From Novosphingopyxis baekryungensis DSM 16222 (GTDB lineage: Bacteria; Pseudomonadota; Alphaproteobacteria; Sphingomonadales; Sphingomonadaceae), in NCBI RefSeq assembly GCF_000420305.1, contig NZ_ATUR01000003.1:248001-312000 (forward strand): a stretch of 64,000 nt of DNA, given 5' to 3'. How positions within the stretch are numbered: position 1 is the stretch's first letter; each line of letters begins with the position of its first letter. Position numbers and translations under genes: made by a program. Positions 26,536 to 36,064 of this stretch are shown here, one piece after another. The notes beneath the pieces were generated by a model. The model did no database searches. It was not told the origin of the DNA and saw only the letters and a list, made by a program, of their open reading frames with translations.

Positions 26536-27734
26536 CGAGCCTCCTCCCCGCCGACTAAGCTCGCCATGGTCGCAGCGGCAGTCTCAAGCTGAAAACAGCG
26601 GACCACTTTCGCATGACCCGCCTCACCCATCGCCTGCCATGAGGATCGGCTGGCCAGCAATTGCCGCAATTTGTCCTCCAGATCGCTCCAGTCCGAAGGC
26701 GTGAACATCATGCCGGTGCGGTTCTCTTCTATCAGCTCCGGAATGCCGGCGACGCGGCTGGCGAGAACGGGTTTCTGCAAAGCCAAGGCCTCGATCAGGA
26801 CAACGGGTAATCCCTCCATCAGACTGGGCAGAACCATCACGTCGGCATTTGCGATCTCAGCAAGCGTATCCTTCTCCACCAGGGCACCGGTCAGCCTGAT
26901 GCGATCGGTCAATGCGAGTTCGTCGATCCGTGCCCGCAATTTTTGCGATGCCGGTCCATCGCCGACAATGGTGAGAGACCAGTCGATACCGTCGCTCGCC
27001 ATGACGGCAAGCGCCTCCAATAATCCAAAATAGCCTTTTTCTGGGGAGAGCCGGCCAACGGTTATCAATCTTGGTATGTCGGAAGCGGCAGCGGCGCGGC
27101 TGACGTCCGGAACATTGCTCATGTCGATGCCGCAGCGCACGATGTGCATGCGCGGCCAGAACTCCGGCTCCACCAGGCGCATGGCCTGCGCTTGCATGAA
27201 AAAACTCGCGCACGCCACGAAATCGGCCCTGCGCAGCTTGTCGGGCAGAAGCGCCCCGGCGGGATGGTCCGTCTCCGAGATACCGTGGAGCGTCAAGCTC
27301 CAGGGTATGCGCAGAAAATCGGCCGCGATCATGCCCACCGTCGCTCCGCTATTGGCGAAATGATTGTGGAGCCTGTCCGCGCGATGTCGGTGCAACCCTT
27401 GCGCCAAAAATACCGCTTCGACAAAATGAAATTGTGACCAGAGCAGACCGCGCAAACCTGCCTGGCAATGGGTACAGGCCAGTTTCCAGCTGGAGAAAAA
27501 ACGGAAAAGGTTGAACTTTAGTGCCCAGAGGAGAGCCGCGAGATAGCGGAAGGCACCATGGCCGAGCAGACTTTCGACCATCTCTCCCGCTGCATCCGCG
27601 GATGATGGCGCCCGATGCTGAACGCTGAAGGGAATGACATGGATGCCCAATGCGCGCAGCCCGCTTACCTCCCTGCGGACGAAGGTATGCGAGGGCGCGC
27701 CATAGTCGCTGACCAGATAGGCAATGCGTATCAT
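26532..27734 (-). CDS. Glycosyltransferase family 4 (colanic-acid type)
   Basis: A 400-residue GT-B glycosyltransferase: MIRIAYLVSDYGAPSHTFV at the start, the acceptor region with LTLHGISETDH near 184-194, VRCGIDMSNVP near 230, RLITVGRLSPEKGYFGLLEAL near 250-270, IVGDGPASQ, and ADVMVLPSLMEGLPVVLIEALALQKPVLAS near 320-350. The longer upstream frame (to 28073) lies inside the GT2 gene on the same strand and is not meaningful. It overlaps both its operon neighbours by 4 bases. Donor and acceptor are unknown. Confidence 0.86.
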   Translation of the reverse strand: MIRIAYLVSDYGAPSHTFVRREVSGLRALGIHVIPFSVQHRAPSSADAAGEMVESLLGHGAFRYLAALLWALKFNLFRFFSSWKLACTHCQAGLRGLLWSQFHFVEAVFLAQGLHRHRADRLHNHFANSGATVGMIAADFLRIPWSLTLHGISETDHPAGALLPDKLRRADFVACASFFMQAQAMRLVEPEFWPRMHIVRCGIDMSNVPDVSRAAAASDIPRLITVGRLSPEKGYFGLLEALAVMASDGIDWSLTIVGDGPASQKLRARIDELALTDRIRLTGALVEKDTLAEIANADVMVLPSLMEGLPVVLIEALALQKPVLASRVAGIPELIEENRTGMMFTPSDWSDLEDKLRQLLASRSSWQAMGEAGHAKVVRCFQLETAAATMASLVGGEEAR

Positions 27735-28756
27735 TTGTAGAAGATCGCCCCTTGCGTACCACCGCGTAACGCTTTGCTGCCGTAACGCAGCACCCCGATC
27801 GTTTCGGGAATTTTGCCCAGCAGCAGATGAAAAGCCCGCCGCCCCCCCTTGCGCACGGTGAGCCTCACCATTTGCGTACTCCAGATTAGCGGGGCCATCA
27901 GAAGACCCCACGGCCCGATCAGCGCAAATGCCAGAAGAGCCACCAAAACGACGCCAAGAGTCCAGAAAAGCGCGCTTGTCACTTCTCGCAAATAAAGGTG
28001 TTGTCCGGATTTGTGCATGACCTGCGCATAGCCGAAACCGCTCCGGACCGCGCGCATCCACCATTGCCGCCAATGATGCATATCGGCGTCATGGATCGTC
28101 ATCGGCTCGCCCAGCCGCCAGATCGTCCAGCCATTCGATCGCAGTCTCTGACAAAGCTCAGGCTCCTCGCCTGCGATCATGATCGGATCGAATCCACCGA
28201 CAGCCCGCCAGGCTTCCACCCGGTACAGCGCGTCGCCGCCGCAGGCATTGGCCTTGCCCACCGGCGTGTTCCATTCCTCATCGCACAGTCGATTGTAGAA
28301 ACTAGCGTCCGGATAGCGCTCACGTCGCCGCCCGCAAACGGCTGCAACCGAAGGCTTTTGCGCTAAAAACTCCGCAGCGGCGGCCAACCAGCCCTGCTCC
28401 ATTTCACAATCGCCGTCGAGAAACTGTATCATCCTAATGTGGGGTTCCAGCTCCAGCAATCGCGCCGCGCCTTCGTTGCGCGCGCGCGCAGCCGTGAAGG
28501 GCTGCTGCATATCCAAATTTACCACCTCGGCGCCGATCGAACGGGCAAAGGCCACGCTGCCGTCGGTGGACCCGCTATCCACATAGACGATCGGCAGATC
28601 AGACGGAATCGAACGCAGACCGAGCACCAGCCGCTCGCCCTCATTGCGTCCGATCATGACGACCCCGATAAGATCGACCATGCCTTCGCGAGCGGTTGCC
28701 GCCATATGGTCCGGCCCGCCATCAGCACTGGTGCCGGCTAATGTAGAAGACATCAT
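27731..28756 (-). CDS. Glycosyltransferase family 2, membrane-associated
   Basis: A 341-residue protein (counted from the ATG at 28756). The GT2 domain shows VVMIGRNEGERL, VDSGSTDGSVAFA and FLDGDCEMEQGW with the DxD-type metal site, and later GGDALYRVEAWRAVGGFDP. The C-terminal third has two hydrophobic helices (about 255-295), so the enzyme sits at the membrane. It opens the three-gene glycosyltransferase operon read towards 25873. A TTG at 28771 and a second ATG at 28753 are alternative starts. Confidence 0.84.
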   Translation of the reverse strand: MMSSTLAGTSADGGPDHMAATAREGMVDLIGVVMIGRNEGERLVLGLRSIPSDLPIVYVDSGSTDGSVAFARSIGAEVVNLDMQQPFTAARARNEGAARLLELEPHIRMIQFLDGDCEMEQGWLAAAAEFLAQKPSVAAVCGRRRERYPDASFYNRLCDEEWNTPVGKANACGGDALYRVEAWRAVGGFDPIMIAGEEPELCQRLRSNGWTIWRLGEPMTIHDADMHHWRQWWMRAVRSGFGYAQVMHKSGQHLYLREVTSALFWTLGVVLVALLAFALIGPWGLLMAPLIWSTQMVRLTVRKGGRRAFHLLLGKIPETIGVLRYGSKALRGGTQGAIFYK

Positions 28757-28924
28757 GCAATCAAATCCCAAGGCTGGTCGTCGTCAGTATCCAACGGCGC
28801 GTACCAACCCTCCCGGCACTTCATGACGATCCTGATGCCGGTAAGGCATAGACTTTACGTTGCTGCAAGGCCACTGCGATTAGAGATATGTGGCAATATG
28901 AAACGCTCGAGCTCCACGAGGTAA

Positions 28925-30031
28925 ATGTCCAAGCTTCACACCGAAACCGCAACGCCCCGCGCGGCAGCCACATCTCTTGGAAAGATTCATTCGATCCAGC
29001 TGATGCGCGCTGTCGCCGCGATGCTGGTGGTTTTATATCATGGACAACTCGCTTGGACGAACCGGTTCAGCGCATCCGAGCAAAGCCTTGAAACTTACAT
29101 TTTCGGCTTTGGCGCCGTGGGCGTACATATATTTTTCGTAATCAGCGGTTTTATCATGGTCTATACCAGCCGGTTCTCCGGCGGGTTCGATGGCAAGGCA
29201 TTCTTCCGGCGCCGGATACTGCGAATCTACCCTATATACTGGATCAGTGCAGGCCTTTATCTCTCCATATATTGGCTTATCGGCCTGCCCTATGCCCTGG
29301 AGCCGGGTAAAGTGATCGGCGCCCTGCTGCTTCTGCCGGGCCATGGCGCTGCGATCATCGGACCAGCCTGGACACTGGTTTTCGAGCTGTTTTTCTACCT
29401 CTGCTTCGGCACGGCGATGCTTCTCGGCCTCAACCGCGGTCTATTGTCGCTCAGCGCTTTCTTTCTGGGTGCCATTGTCCTGGGCGTCATCATTCGATGG
29501 GACAGCCCGGCGTGGCAACTCATCACCAACAGCCTGCTAATCGAATTTCTGGCCGGCGCATGGATCGGCTGGCTGCTCGTGAAAAATCGCCTGCCCGAGG
29601 GCGGTGGCCCCTTACTCATCGCGCTCTCGATCGCAATCTTTGGCGCAGGCATGTTTTATGGTTATGACCGCATGCCGTCCGTGCTTGTTTGGGGACTGCC
29701 AAGCACTTTGCTGGTTGCCGGCTCCATCATGACCGAGAAAGGACGAACGGTCGTACCGCTGGTGCGCAAAATGGGTCATTTCGGCGATAGCAGCTATGCG
29801 CTTTATCTGATCCACATCCTCCTGATCACCTGCGCCGTGGCGTTGGCCGATATCCTGCCCTTCCTGAAGCGGGTCGATCCGGCTCTCATGTCCATTCCGA
29901 TAGCGCTCGTGTCGCTATGCGTCGGCGAAGCGCTTCACCACAAGATTGAACGTCCGCTGCTCAAACGTCTGAACCCGCGCAGAAGCTTGATCCCGGAACG
30001 CGAGCATCCCGCCGAAACGGCGCAGCGCTAA
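28925..30031 (+). CDS. Acyltransferase 3 family membrane protein
   Basis: A 368-residue protein with about ten transmembrane helices and the acyltransferase-3 signature at its start: SIQLMRAVAAMLVVLYHG, with conserved R28 and H39, then VGVHIFFVISGFIM and FFRRRILRIYPIYW. Such proteins (OafA/ExoZ type) put acetyl or other small acyl groups on surface polysaccharides. Located among glycosyltransferase genes on its own strand, it is the likely O-acetyltransferase of the exopolysaccharide. GAGG precedes the ATG. The acyl donor is probably acetyl-CoA, unlike the carrier-fused enzyme at 31419-34013. Confidence 0.88.
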   Translation: MSKLHTETATPRAAATSLGKIHSIQLMRAVAAMLVVLYHGQLAWTNRFSASEQSLETYIFGFGAVGVHIFFVISGFIMVYTSRFSGGFDGKAFFRRRILRIYPIYWISAGLYLSIYWLIGLPYALEPGKVIGALLLLPGHGAAIIGPAWTLVFELFFYLCFGTAMLLGLNRGLLSLSAFFLGAIVLGVIIRWDSPAWQLITNSLLIEFLAGAWIGWLLVKNRLPEGGGPLLIALSIAIFGAGMFYGYDRMPSVLVWGLPSTLLVAGSIMTEKGRTVVPLVRKMGHFGDSSYALYLIHILLITCAVALADILPFLKRVDPALMSIPIALVSLCVGEALHHKIERPLLKRLNPRRSLIPEREHPAETAQR

Positions 30032-30047
30032 ATTTGGCTCGGTCGGT

Positions 30048-31406
30048 TTAGCCGAATTGCGGCTTCGGTTTGCCAGACGGCCCGGACCCTGTGGCGATCA
30101 TTCGCCGTTTCATTCTCAGCTGCATGGATTTCTCACGCTCCACCTGGCGGATCATACCTGCGATGATGCCGAGCGCGATAGCGAACAAATATTGTGCGCT
30201 ATAGGTGATAAAGACCCATTCTAAGAAACTGTGCGCGGCGGCAACCATGATCGCAACCGTCATACCCAGAACGATCTCGCCTCTTGGATCCTTGCGGTAC
30301 TGAAAAGAGAATTTCAGCCCTCGGAATATCGCCAGCCCTAAGAGAAAGGCAAAACTGACGATTCCAAGCCAGCCAGTCTCCGCACCAATCAGCAGATAGA
30401 TATTATGCACCTTGGCAGACCGGCTTGCATAGGTCGCCACCACGCCAGCGCGATCATTATAGCCAGCTGAATTGGCAACGACGACATACTGGTTCGCACC
30501 GATGCCCATGGGATGATCGGATAAGATTGAACTGGCGGCGCGCTCGAAGGCTTCGCGCTCCTCGTTGGACCCGGCTGTGTTGGGATTGACGGCAAATCGT
30601 TCAGCGAAGCTTTTTAACACGATTGGGGAAATCGCGAGCGCAGCGACAAGGACGATCGCGACAATCTTCCATTTGTGGACGGTGATGCGCCGGAAAAGCG
30701 AGAGCAACAAAAGCAGAGGAATGCCAGCGCCGATAAACCCAATAGTGCCGCGCGATGCGCCAAGAGCAACCGCTAGCAAGGCGGCCAGAACCCCCAATAT
30801 GATTATTTTCCTTCTATCGCCGCCAAGAAGAAGGGCTAACAGGGGCAAGGTGACGAAATGAAGCATCATGCCGAGCAGGTTCTGATGACCTACACTGCCC
30901 GAAGCCTGCACAACACCGGACAAGCGCTGATCCACGGTGAGAACGCCTTGGAAGATTGCTCCGTACGCCAGGCCCAGCGCCATCCAGCGGACGGCAGAAG
31001 GCTTGCCCGCAAAGCTCGCCACGGCCACAAAAAGGATGAACATTCTAGCGAGCTGAAACACGTAAAAACTGGTGCTCATCGCCAGTTCGGAAAACAGCAT
31101 CGATAGCATGACCGCAAAAATATAGGCCAGGAAGGCAAACATCAGCGGCAGGCGCTGCCAAGGCCGCGCGCTTACCGCGATCATTGCGATCGCGAGGGTA
31201 TCGAGCAAGGATATGACGTGGCCCTTGGCATAGCCTGTCCATGTCGGCCAGCTGATGAGAGCCGCATCCAAATTCAATGCGCTCATCGTTAACGGCAGGA
31301 TACCGAACAGAAAATAGGCCCAGTTTCTCTGTTGCGGATACGCTTTCAGCATACTGATAAAGATCGGTATGGACAGAAACACGAGAAGGATGCCGACAAA
31401 GCGCAT
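30048..31406 (-). CDS. O-antigen ligase / Wzy-type polymerase
   Basis: A 452-residue polytopic membrane protein (roughly eleven helices) with the O-antigen ligase/polymerase pattern: a central hydrophobic block with GASRGTIGFIGAGIPLLLLL and a large periplasmic loop that contains HNIYLLIGAETGWLG near 340-355, the usual conserved His-containing segment. In this cluster it most likely polymerises the lipid-linked repeat unit after flipping, though WaaL-type ligation cannot be excluded. It lies 12 bases after the adenylation/acyltransferase fusion gene, in the same operon. The C-terminal tail is basic and cytoplasmic. Confidence 0.82.
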   Translation of the reverse strand: MRFVGILLVFLSIPIFISMLKAYPQQRNWAYFLFGILPLTMSALNLDAALISWPTWTGYAKGHVISLLDTLAIAMIAVSARPWQRLPLMFAFLAYIFAVMLSMLFSELAMSTSFYVFQLARMFILFVAVASFAGKPSAVRWMALGLAYGAIFQGVLTVDQRLSGVVQASGSVGHQNLLGMMLHFVTLPLLALLLGGDRRKIIILGVLAALLAVALGASRGTIGFIGAGIPLLLLLSLFRRITVHKWKIVAIVLVAALAISPIVLKSFAERFAVNPNTAGSNEEREAFERAASSILSDHPMGIGANQYVVVANSAGYNDRAGVVATYASRSAKVHNIYLLIGAETGWLGIVSFAFLLGLAIFRGLKFSFQYRKDPRGEIVLGMTVAIMVAAAHSFLEWVFITYSAQYLFAIALGIIAGMIRQVEREKSMQLRMKRRMIATGSGPSGKPKPQFG

Positions 31407-31418
31407 GGGTGTATTACT

Positions 31419-34013
31419 CTAGTTCGTTCCGACGCGGCCGAACATCATCCTGTGGATGCGCCGGCCGAGCCAGACCATGATGGCTGCAAAGAGCCCCACC
31501 GGAACAACAGTCGAGATCAGCCCCGATATGCCGTAGCTTTCCAGCGCTGCCTTTATCGGGATCACCATGCCGTGCCCGATGAATATGGGAAAAGCCAGCA
31601 TTCCACAGATAATGGCAATACGCATAAATGTGGTCGTGCGCCAATGTTCGGCGCTGTGAATACCGCCAGCATAAAGCAGAAGCGCGGCACCGGCAAAAGC
31701 AGGAATAGCGACTATTTCGCCGGCATTTTGCGTCCACCCGCCCGGCAATGAAGCGACCAGCAATGCGCCCAGTGCGCCAAGCGCAGCGCCCCATTTGGCG
31801 CACAAAGCGCGAAGGTCCGTGGCATCCTTAAACTGCTGAAGCCAGAGCGCAGCCGCAAGGCCAAGCGCCGCCGCAGCCAGCAGGCGCGGATAGGCATAGG
31901 GCGCAACGAGCATATGCCAGCCAAGGCTCGCCCAGCCGGTAAACGGGTTCACCGGCATCAGGAAAGATAGCAGCAGAAAGACGCCGTAAGCGGCAGCGGC
32001 GAGCATCAGACTGCCGAACACGCGGTCGCGCGTTGCCGCAATCCGCCGCAGCCAAAAAAGCGACGTCGGCACCATTAGCGCATAAAACAGGATTACTTCG
32101 TAAAACAATTGCTCGGGCCAGATCGGGCCGAACCCGGTACCGGTCGCAATCAGACGCCACGTCTGTGCACTGGCGATCAACGCGACACCGATGACGAGCA
32201 GCCGAGTATTGGCCCGAATGCGCTGGCGCAATCGATCGCGACCGGAATCGAGCCTGCCGAAGAAAAAGAGCCCCAACCCCATGCCATATACCATGGCAAA
32301 GCCCGGCGTACCGATACGCAAAAGCGGCGCCGTAACAGACCAGATGGCCGCGCCCGCCGCCCCGGTCCGCTCGACGAAGAACGGTCCCCAATGGGACACC
32401 ACGATAAGCAATGCGAACAGACCGCGCACCGCATTCAGTGCGTCTGCGCGGATGGCCCGGATATCCATGCGCTGGCGGGATGGCGTGCCATCCAGTGCAG
32501 CGGCGATCTGCCTGACGGTTTCTCCGGCGAACATGCGCTGCATGACTTCTGGCGGCAGACCGGCTTGCTCGGCCCTGATCATGACCGACACGGCTGACAG
32601 CGAGTCGCCGCCAAGATCGTGAAAACTATCGTCCCGGTCCACTGACAGCCCCAGCGCATCGGACCAGATCATGGCGATGCGAGCTTCCTGCTCCGTCAGG
32701 GCGCCGTCATCGCTCGCAGCTATCGCCTCCGGGGCAGTAGCCATCGCCAGCTGGGCCTGCACTCTGTCGGCCAGCTGTTGACGTTGCAGCTTGCCGGTTT
32801 CAGTGCGGGGCCAGGCGTCCAGCTCCACCAGCTCGACATCGCCCGCACGCAGGCCCGCTTCGGCCACCGCATCGAATATGCCGGGTGAAAGAGCGACTTT
32901 CTGTCCCACCATGGTGACCACCGCCAGCTTTTCTCCGCGCAGAAGGTCCTTAATGACGCAGGCGGCCACAGGTGTGTCAGGAGGAAGCTTTTCCATAAGC
33001 TGCCGTTCGAACAGCTCGGCAGCAATCTTGACGCCGCCGATATTGGCAACATCGTCCGCACGTCCACGGAAATGCAGCCAGCCATCACGCATGACGCCCA
33101 AATCGGCCGTGCGCAGCCACCCGTTTTCGTCCACCGGAAGTGGATCACATGTGCCATCTGTCACAATTCCGGAAGCGAGATGCGGGCCGCGCACCTCAAT
33201 CCGCCCATCCTGCGCGATCCGTATGGCACCCTCGCCAACCGCATGGCCGACGCTGCTTAACACCTCATCGGCCGCCTGATCGATACGCAGAAAGCTGGAC
33301 CGGGACGCTTCCGTCAGCCCGTAATGCTGCAATATGATCGCCTCAGGAAATATCTCCGTCAGGCGTCGCTTTTCTTCGGCCGCCATATGCTGGCTTCCCA
33401 GCTCAAGCCACCGCAGCCGGCGCCCCGCCGCGCCGATAATGTCAGGATTGGCCAATATGGTGCGCAGCTGGGTGGGCACGGCGGAAAGAGCGTTAATCTC
33501 ACCATCGCGCAGCATATGAGCGATTTCATCCGGTCGGAAGCCATTGTCTGGCAAAAAAACCGTGCCGCCTGCAGCCGATACGGCCCGGACACGGCCAAGC
33601 CCAAAGCTGTAGGTGACGGGAACGCCGACATATTCGCGAACGGAGGCATCCAATTCCATGCTTCCGATCAGCCGGTCGACCGTATCGCTGATAGCGCGGC
33701 GTGAGATCGCAATGGCTTTGGGCTGGCCTGTGGTCCCGGACGTCGTACTGATTTGCGCCAGCTTGGCCGAGGCGTCCGGCACGAACACGCCTTCCCACCA
33801 TCCACCGCCCGGCGCAGCCTTCAAGAGCGCTGCCTCTTTCAGACCAGCACCTGGCGCCTCGCCAATCATCAGGATCTTGGCATCTTCCCATGCGCGCGCG
33901 GCCACGTTTAGAAACGCTGTTCCGCTTGTTTTCTCGATTTTAACGAGCTGCGACTGAGGTATCCGTTCGGGCGAAATGGTGATTGCTTCGGGAACGAGGG
34001 GATCAATAGGCAT
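31419..34013 (-). CDS. Adenylation-carrier-membrane acyltransferase fusion protein
   Basis: A single 864-residue chain with three parts. (1) An acyl-activating adenylation domain, about 1-425: TTSGTTGQPKA at 91-100, YGLTE at 231-235, TADLG at 302-306, hinge region GRADDVANIGGVK at 317-329 and the catalytic Lys K408 in RTETGKLQR. (2) A carrier domain, about 435-510, with DLGGDSLS and S471 as the phosphopantetheine site. (3) A ten-helix acyltransferase-3-like domain, about 525-860, with R530 and H541 in AVRGLFALLIVVSHW. All key residues are intact. It should activate a carboxylic acid, load it on its own carrier and pass it to a membrane-side acceptor, probably the polysaccharide intermediate. 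The acid is unknown. It overlaps the priming transferase gene by 11 bases. Confidence 0.85.
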   Translation of the reverse strand: MPIDPLVPEAITISPERIPQSQLVKIEKTSGTAFLNVAARAWEDAKILMIGEAPGAGLKEAALLKAAPGGGWWEGVFVPDASAKLAQISTTSGTTGQPKAIAISRRAISDTVDRLIGSMELDASVREYVGVPVTYSFGLGRVRAVSAAGGTVFLPDNGFRPDEIAHMLRDGEINALSAVPTQLRTILANPDIIGAAGRRLRWLELGSQHMAAEEKRRLTEIFPEAIILQHYGLTEASRSSFLRIDQAADEVLSSVGHAVGEGAIRIAQDGRIEVRGPHLASGIVTDGTCDPLPVDENGWLRTADLGVMRDGWLHFRGRADDVANIGGVKIAAELFERQLMEKLPPDTPVAACVIKDLLRGEKLAVVTMVGQKVALSPGIFDAVAEAGLRAGDVELVELDAWPRTETGKLQRQQLADRVQAQLAMATAPEAIAASDDGALTEQEARIAMIWSDALGLSVDRDDSFHDLGGDSLSAVSVMIRAEQAGLPPEVMQRMFAGETVRQIAAALDGTPSRQRMDIRAIRADALNAVRGLFALLIVVSHWGPFFVERTGAAGAAIWSVTAPLLRIGTPGFAMVYGMGLGLFFFGRLDSGRDRLRQRIRANTRLLVIGVALIASAQTWRLIATGTGFGPIWPEQLFYEVILFYALMVPTSLFWLRRIAATRDRVFGSLMLAAAAYGVFLLLSFLMPVNPFTGWASLGWHMLVAPYAYPRLLAAAALGLAAALWLQQFKDATDLRALCAKWGAALGALGALLVASLPGGWTQNAGEIVAIPAFAGAALLLYAGGIHSAEHWRTTTFMRIAIICGMLAFPIFIGHGMVIPIKAALESYGISGLISTVVPVGLFAAIMVWLGRRIHRMMFGRVGTN

Positions 34014-35409
34014 TTTTGTGCACCACCACCCGCGCAGTTTTCAGCAGGATCATGATGTCTGTCCATAAGGACCAGGTGGCAAGATATTCCAGATCGCAGC
34101 GGACCCTGCCCTCAAGATCTTCAACTTTGTTCGTGGCGCCGCGATAGCCGCGGATCTGCGCCAGACCGGTGATGCCCGGCTTCAGCGCGTGGCGAAGCCA
34201 ATATTGGCGCGATGCATGCCAGAACAGCGCGTTGCCCGCCATGGACCCGAGCGCATGCGGCCGCGGTCCAACCACACTCATCTCTCCGCGCAGCACATTG
34301 AGCAACTGCGGTAGCTCGTCGATGCTGGTGCGCCTGATCCAGTAGCCGACCTTCGTCACGCGGTCATCGGCCCGATCGGCCGATCGGTTGCCTTCCTCAT
34401 CCGCGGTCTCGCAGCGCATGGAGCGGAACTTGAAAATCCGGAATTGTCGATTGCCCTGCCCCACCCGCACCTGGCGAAAGAATATAGGCCCCGGGCTATC
34501 CAATTTGATGGCAACAGCGACCAAAATTAACAACGGCAATAAGAAGACCGTCGCCAGCGAAGCCACCACCAGGTCAAGCGAACGCTTCTGAATCCTGCTC
34601 ATAAGGCCCAGCGGCCCGCGCGACAGAATGATCGTGTCACTCTGGTCATAGGTACCGATCGCCACCGCGCCATGCAAAAGATCGCGATCAAGCAGAATTT
34701 CCCCGCCGACATCATGGCCTTTGAGAAAGGTGGCCCAGCTTGCACGATGCTCAAAAATGCAAGCGACGACGACGCGATCATAGGGAGAAATCATGCGTGA
34801 CAGCGTATCGATCATCGTAGGCGTGTTGAGATCGGGCCACAGCCCGACATCGGCCACATTGATAACATGCGCCGGGCCATCGGGCTGAGCTTCCAAGCCA
34901 TCCAAAATCAGAATGGTGGCAACAACCGATTCCCCGAGAACGCGTTTGACGAGAAAATCCATGAGGACTTTCGACAACACAATGAAAAAGGCTGCCGAAG
35001 CAAAGGTGATGATGAGCCCGAGGCGCGAGATATCATCCAGCTTGAGCAGAAAAATAAGCCCAACGACGACGACGCCTGTTACCAACAGCGCGCCCAAAGA
35101 ACGCTGAATGGCGAGAAGCCGGTGCTGAAGCGTTTCAACGCACTGGGCCGACCGCGCAATTTCCATCATGACGAATATTGGCAGCATGATAATCACGATG
35201 GAATGGCCGCCAGCAGCCAACCATTGTTCGGAGCGCAGTTCCAAGGCGCACAAATAGCCAAGGATCACAGCACCGATATCCAACACCAGGGACAGCATAT
35301 ACAGCAGAGTCCTGCGGTCCCGGGCAGATGTCGAGCCATTATGTTGGCCGTCCGCGTCCAACATTGTTTGCCTTTGGCCGACTATCTCTTTCGGAATTTC
35401 CACCTGCAC
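34003..35409 (-). CDS. Priming polyprenyl-phosphate glycosylphosphotransferase (WbaP/GumD-like)
   Basis: A 468-residue protein with four or five N-terminal helices (about 33-160), a central soluble region and the C-terminal bacterial sugar transferase domain: KRSLDLVVASLATVFLLPLL near 273-292, SPGPIFFRQVRVGQGNRQFRIFKFRSMR near 303-330, ELPQLLNVLRGEMSVVGPRPH and KPGITGLAQIRGYRG. It transfers the first sugar-1-phosphate to undecaprenyl phosphate and starts the repeat unit. As first gene of the operon with the acyltransferase fusion and the polymerase, it shows that this operon serves the same polysaccharide. A close homologue type is the GumD/sphingan priming enzyme. Confidence 0.9.
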   Translation of the reverse strand: MQVEIPKEIVGQRQTMLDADGQHNGSTSARDRRTLLYMLSLVLDIGAVILGYLCALELRSEQWLAAGGHSIVIIMLPIFVMMEIARSAQCVETLQHRLLAIQRSLGALLVTGVVVVGLIFLLKLDDISRLGLIITFASAAFFIVLSKVLMDFLVKRVLGESVVATILILDGLEAQPDGPAHVINVADVGLWPDLNTPTMIDTLSRMISPYDRVVVACIFEHRASWATFLKGHDVGGEILLDRDLLHGAVAIGTYDQSDTIILSRGPLGLMSRIQKRSLDLVVASLATVFLLPLLILVAVAIKLDSPGPIFFRQVRVGQGNRQFRIFKFRSMRCETADEEGNRSADRADDRVTKVGYWIRRTSIDELPQLLNVLRGEMSVVGPRPHALGSMAGNALFWHASRQYWLRHALKPGITGLAQIRGYRGATNKVEDLEGRVRCDLEYLATWSLWTDIMILLKTARVVVHKNAY

Positions 35410-36064
35410 TCCCAGTGCTACAAATATATTACTGTTACCGTCGAACTATTTCAAAATGTGAAAAAGCTCATCGATCTTGAAAAGAATATATTGCGACGAC
35501 CGTCACATGCGACGATCCGGAAAATGGTCGCGAAGCGCTAGAATGCATCGCATAAATTCCACATCTTCACGGTCGCCTGGCTCCAAAGAATTGGCAGGTT
35601 CCCCATATTAACAACCGTCTGGCCCTACCCTAAAATCGGCGAGGCCGAAAGGCGATACCGCGCCGGACAATCGAACGCAAACGCGGTGAAAACCCCTGGT
35701 ATCGACAGCCCCACCATTGCAATTACTGGCCAAGACGATGCCCTCGGCTGAGCTGCCATGATAATTGAATTCGTTTAAGATACCGGTAAAATTGCAAAAC
35801 CGGTGATAGAAGCATGCGGCAGATCGCAGTTCTCCGGACTTAAAGGCCCGTGTGCCAAGGCCTCTTTACCTGCAGGGGCAGGCTACAGAGTTCCCAGTTC
35901 CCGAAACTCATTTGCGGCGTTGTTTGATGAAATGACTTACGCGGCGCATTAACGATGAGCCCGCCTGGTTGCTCACCGACGCCGTCTGACCCATTTACCT
36001 TTGGTTGATGAAGGGGCGATATATCGCAAGGCATTCGGCGTGGGATGGGATGCGGGTAAAGACC
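35410..36064. other. 655-base region between the polysaccharide cluster and the desaturase
   Basis: Divergent intergenic region of lower GC than its flanks. It must contain the promoter of the priming transferase operon. A small inverted repeat with ACCGGT arms (35782-35787 and 35799-35804) is visible. Frames from 35840 to 36060 on the minus strand are open but resemble nothing known. No tRNA, IS end or riboswitch could be recognised. Confidence 0.4.

Noticed and set aside
35650-35700. GC-rich stem-like stretch considered as a riboswitch
   Set aside because: No conserved riboswitch core could be matched, and it is over 350 bases from the desaturase start.
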